NCBI GenBank assembly: GCA_019973155.2
Contig: BPQB01000139.1
Span: 1-46,281, forward strand
Reading direction: 5' to 3'
DNA from: Phanerochaete sordida
Lineage: Eukaryota > Basidiomycota > Agaricomycetes > Polyporales > Phanerochaetaceae
DNA: 46,281 bases
Made by a program: the position numbers and the translations under genes. Of the stretch, positions 40,817 to 46,281 are shown one piece after another. A model generated the notes under the pieces. The model worked only from the letters and a program-made list of their open reading frames with translations, searched no databases and was not told the origin of the DNA. The stretch's first letter is position 1. Each line of letters begins with the position of its first letter.

Positions 40817-42135
40817 TCATCGTCTATGTGTGGACGCGGCGGGTCCCGTCGCCCGCGCGACATGTGTTTGCTGGGAAGACGCAGCTAACATCTAGACCGT
40901 ACGTACGCCCTCGGTCAGTTATACGTCGAAGAATAGCGAAGCGTGTAGTACGCACCTGCCTGGCCTGCTCGCGTGCCGGCCAGTTGGCGATCTTGAATAT
41001 GTCCCCAAGCTCCGCAAACACCAAGTACCGCCGCTGGTCTATTTGCTGGATCATCGACCACTCGCACTGCCTGCACGGTCGCACCCCCGGCGCGCACTCG
41101 ACGAGGATCTTCCAGATGTCGGTGTGCGGCCAGAGGACCTCGCGGCGGGTGAGCGCCCCCCTCCGGATGAGCTCGAAGGCGAGGCGCTGCAGCGCGCGGT
41201 GGCACTGCGTGGACGCGCAGCTTCCGTGCTCGGCGGCGTGGAAGACGGGATGGAGCACCGTGGCGTTCCTGCGCAGCAGCGCCTCGGACGCCACGACGCA
41301 CAGCTGAGTGTCCGCCGGCGAAAGGCAGATCTTTTCCTTGTCACTGGTGTACGTGCGATTGCGTGTCTGTGCCGGGAGCGTGGTGCAGTAGTACAGCGCC
41401 GTAGCGATAAAAGGCGGCGGATTTTCCGCGTCGATCGCGCGCGCGAGGGCGACCGCAGCAATTGGAACGGTCGTAGAGCGAGAGCGGTGAATTAAATCGC
41501 CGGGCTGGACCACGTCGGTAAACAGGAAGCTTGTGTCTAGACAGTCTCGCAGGTACGACATAGGGAAGAGCCATTCGAGACGGGCGATGGCTTCGGCGAT
41601 TATGACTTGGCACCCGTACTTCACAGCAATGGGCGTAATGACCAGCAGACGATCGAAATCTACCGCCCAGTTGCTGTTGAAGAAGGTTCTGGTGCAGGTT
41701 GAGCTTAGTGTTCTCATATGATACAATGGTGACTACAGACACTCACTTCATGATATCGCTATCATACAGCATCATCACTAGATCCACCAAGCGGTAGGAC
41801 TCGTCATGTAAGACGAGTACGCGATGGCTGTCTGGAACATCGTGAGGCTGTACGCCGTCAAGAACCTTTCCGAGGACTGTCGAGTTGTCCTTCATGATTT
41901 CAGAGTGTATTTTGAAGGTGTACTGGTCTCCAGCAACCACGATCAAATCCCCGTCATCGTACCAGAGCATCGGATGCTTCGGGGGGAAGCCCAGGGGCTC
42001 GAAATACCAGTCAGCATCCTTGCCACCAGGAGGGGCCTTCATCGTCTGAAGTGAGGGAGCAGGCTCGTCGTCGCCGAACATGGCCAGAGCATCGAGCGTC
42101 TGCACTGAGCGAGTCTTCTTGTTAACCACCGCCAT
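40817..42135 (-). CDS. BTB/POZ domain protein
   Basis: Three exons (41747-42135, 40956-41688, 40817-40891) give 398 aa. The BTB domain starts at HPMLWYDDGDLIVVAGDQYT and runs through FKIHSEIMKDNSTVLGKVLD to LVMMLYDSDIMKTFFN, crossing the first intron (41689-41746). The middle part is helical with a Cys/His-bearing segment (HGSCASTQCHRALQR, then VRPCRQCEW). The last exon uses the TAG acceptor at 40892; if that intron is retained, the frame runs to 40824 and gives 417 aa. The start is uncertain: an in-frame ATG at 42264 would add 43 residues, but MAVVNKKTRSVQTLDAL from 42135 looks better. The domain resembles that at 11277-12863, but the two proteins are not close copies. Confidence 0.78.
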
Positions 42136-43317
42136 CGTTCTGAAGAGGATCTGCACAGGCGGCCAGAGGTCGTCGTGGTGGATGTCGAGAGAGAGGGAAC
42201 AAAGTCGAGGACGAAGAGCCGCGTCGTGCTCGCCACTCGTCTGCACGTGGCCGCTGAGTGGCACACACGTAACCTTTCCTTTGCTCTATATCACGCTGCG
42301 TTAGCGTCGGCGCAGTATAGCCGTATATCTTACCGCGGCGGCCGCGTACGCCATAGACAGGAGATCCTGAGCGTCCTCGCCTGGATCCCAAAGTTGCCCG
42401 ATGTGCGCACACACCGTTCGCTTCAAGTTCTATGTGCGACAACGCCTCTTGTACGAACGCCTGCCGAAGGGTCGTCGCAGGTCGCTTGCCCAACTTGCAC
42501 GACGGACGCGGACTATGCGCGGCCAGGAATTCGCACTTTGCATCGCCGATCTCCTGTGCTATGGCTGTCAGAGGAGACGGTAAGAAGAGTCTGCAAGGGA
42601 CGTTTGAGCACCACTCCGCACGAAATAGAACATAGAGGCGGTAACGTGTAACCCCAGTGCGCAGCGCGAATGAGTATCCGCTTCCCTCCGGCGCCGATAA
42701 CCCCTGGATTTCCTGCTGCTTTCATAGACCTACGCGGGCTAGAAAGCAAGGGCAAGTGCATGGAGTGCTTAGCTTATGGTTCCGGTCTGGATTCTGCGGC
42801 GGCAAGATATTTCCCAGCGCAAGTGAATTCTGGACGAACTTGGTACATATAGACAGATCTAGCCATACATTAAGAGGCTACTTCATGTCAGTTTCGATAG
42901 TATGAGGAGAGTATAGTGACGCACCACATACACAAGCCCGCCCGTCGTTCCAACTCCAGTAACGCCAGAAAAAACAGCCCCGAGAGAAGAGAAGACGGTC
43001 GACGTCACCAGTCAATTAGGCGCAAGTGAATAATATATGTTACACAAAGCTTACAACGTTAGCGAAGAAGATCCAGGGTGCCAATTATACCAATGTGGGA
43101 AGGGGAAGTCGTGAAGCACGTTTCATGATGGGGAGAAGACATGTAGATCAAGCAGAGGTGATTGCAGGTAGGTACTCTATGTGGAGTGTCAATGAAGATG
43201 TGCGGCCAACGTACGACTGGCCGAGTAAGAGCGCAGATGTGGAGAGAGCTACGGTACAGGTATTCCAAGGGAAAGTGGCGGTGACATGAGGTGGAGGTGT
43301 GGTGCGTTTCGGAGGGA
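42136..43317. other. 1.2-kb intergenic region, nothing supported
   Basis: Short open frames on both strands (up to about 158 codons) lack recognisable content. The right half is more AT-rich. It holds the promoter of the BTB gene and the 3' flank of the gene at 43318-44817. Confidence 0.5.
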
Positions 43318-44817
43318 CTACCGTCCGGGCCAGGTGACCGTCTCGGTCTTGTCCGGCGAGTCGGGATCGCCCGCGACGTCCGGCTCGACGAGCACGCCGT
43401 CCGCGTCAAGGCCGCCGCGGAGCTGCAGATCGACGGCTTCGCGCGCACGCTCGTCCGCGTCGTCGTCGAAGCCGAGATCACGGGCGTCGCCACGCCCATC
43501 AAAGCCGAGGTCGCGCTCGAGTTCTGGCCGGACGAACATCCAGCCGTCGGCGTCGCCCGCACTCGGCGGGGGCTCGAGGAACATGGAGTCGCGCCGCGGT
43601 GGCGCGCGGCGCACGGGCGCGAAGGGCTCCGCGGGCAGCGGCTCGGGCGTCGAGGGCACCGCGAAGGGCGGCGAGTACGGGCGCGGGGACGCGCTCGGGG
43701 TGAAGCCTAGCCACGTCGTCTGGCGGAGCGGCGAGCTCGCGACGGGCTGGTAGTCGGGCTTCTCGACCGCCGCGAAGGGGCACGCGGGCGCGGACGAGAC
43801 GTGGTCGGCGAAGAAGGTGTAGACGTAGAACGTCCCGTTCGGCGGGCGCGCCGCGGAGCCTTCGGAGTGCTGCGGCCGCGCGAGGGATGACGCACGCGAG
43901 GGCGCATAGTACGAGGGGCCGGCGGGGTACTGGGGGCGCGCGGGGCGCACGGGCGTCGGCGGCTTGTGGCGCGTGGTGAAGATGCCCTCGGACGCCGCCT
44001 GGCACGGCATGTAGCGCGTCCCAAGCGGGTTGCCGCACGCCGCGCAGCCGACGCCCTCACGCACGCAGCCGCACGCGCTCTTCATCATGCGGGCGACGAT
44101 GCTGCGCTCGAAGTAGACGGCGTCCATGGCAACGACGGAGTCGGTCGCCTCCCGCTTGCCTACCCACACGCCGCGTGTCTTCTGCGGGAAGGCGCGGAGA
44201 TGGATCACCGCACCACATCCGTTTGTTCGGGGCGTTGGGCGGGCGTGGGAGGAGCTGCTCGCTGAGGGCGGGGAGCGGGGTAGCGGCGAGGGCTCATAGG
44301 GTCGAGAATAGTCCGTGGAAGGTGCCTTTGACATCTCTCCGCCGCAGTAAAGCACGAAACTCTCCTCGTCGTCCTCGTGTTCGCCCACCCGGCGCTGTTC
44401 GTCAAGCGCGACCGTGCCAGAGGCATCGCTGGGTTCATCTGCAAGAAGATCTGCGTACATGGAATCTGGGGGTTCTTCCCGCACGGCGCTGGGCATGGCC
44501 CATGGTGGTGTCATAGGCCTTGGTGGTTGTGCGGGCAAAGCGAACGGCCTGCCGGGAGCAGGAGGTGGTCCAGAGAAGCTGATGGGCGGTACACCAGAGA
44601 CCGAGGCTGGACGGACAGCGCCAGAGAGGCCGTGGTCGAGACGCATCGCACCGCGCCGCCGTAGACGGGACGCCTCGCCTGTTCGAACGAGGTCTGAAAG
44701 TACAATGGAGTCGTCGGCGTCGGTGAGCTGGGGCCCCAAAGCGAGACTTGAGCGTCGTCTCGGCTCTGGCGGCGGACGTTGTATGTGTTCTGAATGTCGG
44801 CGGTAGACTTGTGGCAT
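43318..44817 (-). CDS. Uncharacterised protein with a compact Cys motif
   Basis: A 499-codon open frame in one exon. Most of the protein is disordered, rich in Pro, Arg, Ser and Ala. One ordered block lies in the middle: RGVWVGKREATDSVVAMDAV, then ACGCVREGVGCAACGNPLGT and RYMPC. The Cys spacing (CxC, then CxxCGN, then a later C) looks like a zinc-binding knuckle. A second ordered bit is GTFYVYTFFADHVSSAP. The acidic C terminus has many Asp. I recall similar blocks in other mushroom-forming fungi but without a function. Other frames on both strands are also open because of GC bias; this one is preferred for the Cys block and for running from ATG to stop at full length. Confidence 0.65.
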   Translation of the reverse strand: MPQVYRRHSEHIQRPPPEPRRRSSLALGPQLTDADDSIVLSDLVRTGEASRLRRRGAMRLDHGLSGAVRPASVSGVPPISFSGPPPAPGRPFALPAQPPRPMTPPWAMPSAVREEPPDSMYADLLADEPSDASGTVALDEQRRVGEHEDDEESFVLYCGGEMSKAPSTDYSRPYEPSPLPRSPPSASSSSHARPTPRTNGCGAVIHLRAFPQKTRGVWVGKREATDSVVAMDAVYFERSIVARMMKSACGCVREGVGCAACGNPLGTRYMPCQAASEGIFTTRHKPPTPVRPARPQYPAGPSYYAPSRASSLARPQHSEGSAARPPNGTFYVYTFFADHVSSAPACPFAAVEKPDYQPVASSPLRQTTWLGFTPSASPRPYSPPFAVPSTPEPLPAEPFAPVRRAPPRRDSMFLEPPPSAGDADGWMFVRPELERDLGFDGRGDARDLGFDDDADERAREAVDLQLRGGLDADGVLVEPDVAGDPDSPDKTETVTWPGR

Positions 44818-46281
44818 GGCAGTCGTCGATGATGGTCGTAAATGTTGAGGTGCGAGGTGGGGGTCGGGGCGCGGGCGGATGCCTTGAGGCGCGCTTACGT
44901 AAGCCGACCCAAATATGGGCAGGCCCGCTTCATCTCGGCCTTGTCTTCACCTGCCAGCTCGTTGTTGTTGTTCTCCAGGGCATGACGGGCTGGGAGCGAC
45001 AATAGCAGATGGACAGAGGAAAGGCCCGTGGCGGAATGAGTGCCTGCGATGGGCCCTGCGCCTCGTTGTTCCTTCGGAGGAACTAGGAGGTGTGTTGTCG
45101 TCTGACGAGGCACGCTGTGCCCCGCAGCCTCTCGTCAGGGTCCCACTCACACCGGTCCGTGCTAGAGGGCTTCGGAAAACGGCACGACGCCATTGCGTCT
45201 GCTCGCGCGTTTGCACGGGCGAGCCGCTGCAGGACGCGCTCGGGTGCGTGCGTGCCTACCTTTGCCCGCGATCCTCACTGATGAACCTACGCAGACGGGT
45301 TTCGGTGATCCTGCGTGATCCTGGGCCCCGTCGCTGCGCCCGTCTGGTGGCCGCGCGATGGTAGGGTCGCCGCGAGATGGCGGGCCACGCCCATCGCCCC
45401 ATCGCGGCGACCGTGCTCGATCTGTCGCCGCCGCCGCCATCCCAAGCAGCTTTTACCCGCGGGCGTACCGGCTCCGGCCACTTCGGAGGGAGAACGTCCG
45501 CGCGGGTCGCTGGCGGCAGGTGTGCATCCGGTCGGGAGTGTATAGAGGCCTGCAACTAGACTAGTGGCCGATGGCATCCTTCTCGGTGCTTGCCATGGTC
45601 GGGCGGCGAACTCTACTAGTCGTGGCCCGCACTATCAGTGTTGGAGAAGGGGAAAGCTTGCAATGGCGCACGCCCGGCATGTCTACGGAACATCCTCACA
45701 GGGGGCACGCAGGGGCACGCACGGCAAGCGCAGGCGGCGTCGCAGCGTGCATGACCTCATCGGGCGACGCGCAGCCTGTCCGGGGCGCGAGCTGCTCTTC
45801 TCGTCGGGCACGGCACCCACGGTGTCCTAGCGGCCACGTCGGTGTGCGCGTGGCACGCGTGGTGCGTAGGGTTGGTGTCAAACTCTGGCGCAAAGCTCCC
45901 GACGAGGTGGGAAGGCCGTGTTCTGCGGCCCGCCGGGGTGCGTGCGCGGCCTGGGCGGCCCCTGCGCCGCGCGCGAGGGCTGGTGCGCGTGCCTGATTTC
46001 TTGTGCGTGTCGCGTGCGCAACGCTGGGCGTCGGCGGGCCTGGCGGTGTGCAGCGCGCGCGAGGATAAAGGAAAGGACCGCGCGCCGATGTTATATAAGA
46101 CTCCGATGCCGCTGTCGCGCGGGGCTCTCGTGCGCGTGGGCCTCCGAGGAGGACGCCTCCGGGGTTCCATTGCGGGGCTTCCAGAAGGACGCTGTCCGCC
46201 CGTGTGTTGCGCCCGCGGGGGGCCTTCTAGGGGCGACGCACCTCGTGGGCGTACGGCATCTCTCCGCACGAGCGACCCTGG
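44818..46281. other. GC-rich right end, no supported gene
   Basis: Many overlapping frames in all registers reflect GC bias and few stops; none shows a domain, signal peptide or consistent splicing. A TATATAA at 46092-46098 could serve a gene beyond the window edge. The first part holds the promoter of the gene at 43318-44817. Confidence 0.5.

Noticed and set aside
45757..46269. A 170-codon minus-strand frame at the right edge
   Set aside because: Arg/Pro/Ala-rich composition in all frames; no motif, and overlapping frames on the other strand are equally open.

Overview
The window comes from the nuclear genome of a filamentous basidiomycete, most likely an agaricomycete of the polypore type. 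Evidence: most genes are split by 45-65 bp introns with GTRNGN donors and CTRAY branch sites; coding DNA is GC-rich; there is a Plavaka-type (KDZ) transposase; and F-box and BTB proteins occur in the form expanded in mushroom-forming fungi. The species cannot be named from the sequence alone.

Layout. 1-737: no convincing gene. 738-2257: a non-coding GC-rich satellite of 24 units with a 65 bp period, each carrying a small inverted repeat. 2514-6269 (-): a 13-exon Plavaka transposase that stays open throughout (about 1031 aa). 6618-10923 (-): two paralogous F-box proteins in tandem. 11277-12863 (-): a BTB protein. 13377-16366 (+): a secreted DUF5695/six-hairpin-glycosidase-like protein (6 exons, 901 aa). 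17277-19636 (+): a secreted GMC oxidoreductase (11 exons, 610 aa). 19791-21392 (-): a third F-box protein. 21996-23928 (-): an MFS sugar transporter (8 exons, 521 aa). 25592-27221 (+): a Pro/Ser/Thr-rich, probably GPI-anchored wall protein. 27563-31212 (-): a Zn2Cys6 transcription factor of 18 exons, some only 10-25 nt. 31972-32940 (-): a multipass membrane protein of unknown function. 33327-35099 (-): COG8. 36107-37389 (-): inositol monophosphatase. 37669-38713 (-): proteasome subunit alpha-5. 38983-40644 (+): a fourth F-box protein. 40817-42135 (-): a second BTB protein. 43318-44817 (-): an uncharacterised Cys-motif protein. 44818-46281: no gene I can support.

Two themes stand out. First, 13.4-31.2 kb holds a secreted candidate glycosidase, a secreted flavin oxidoreductase, a sugar transporter, a wall protein and a zinc-cluster regulator, the usual make-up of a carbohydrate-use locus. 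Second, the window holds four F-box proteins and two BTB proteins (adaptor types of SCF and Cul3 ubiquitin ligases) and a 20S proteasome subunit, the latter head-to-head with an F-box gene. All four F-box genes have an AG dinucleotide placed so that an intron could end exactly one base before the ATG; in three a full leader intron can be drawn. Splice models were built by hand from GT-AG sites and frame continuity and have not been checked against transcripts.
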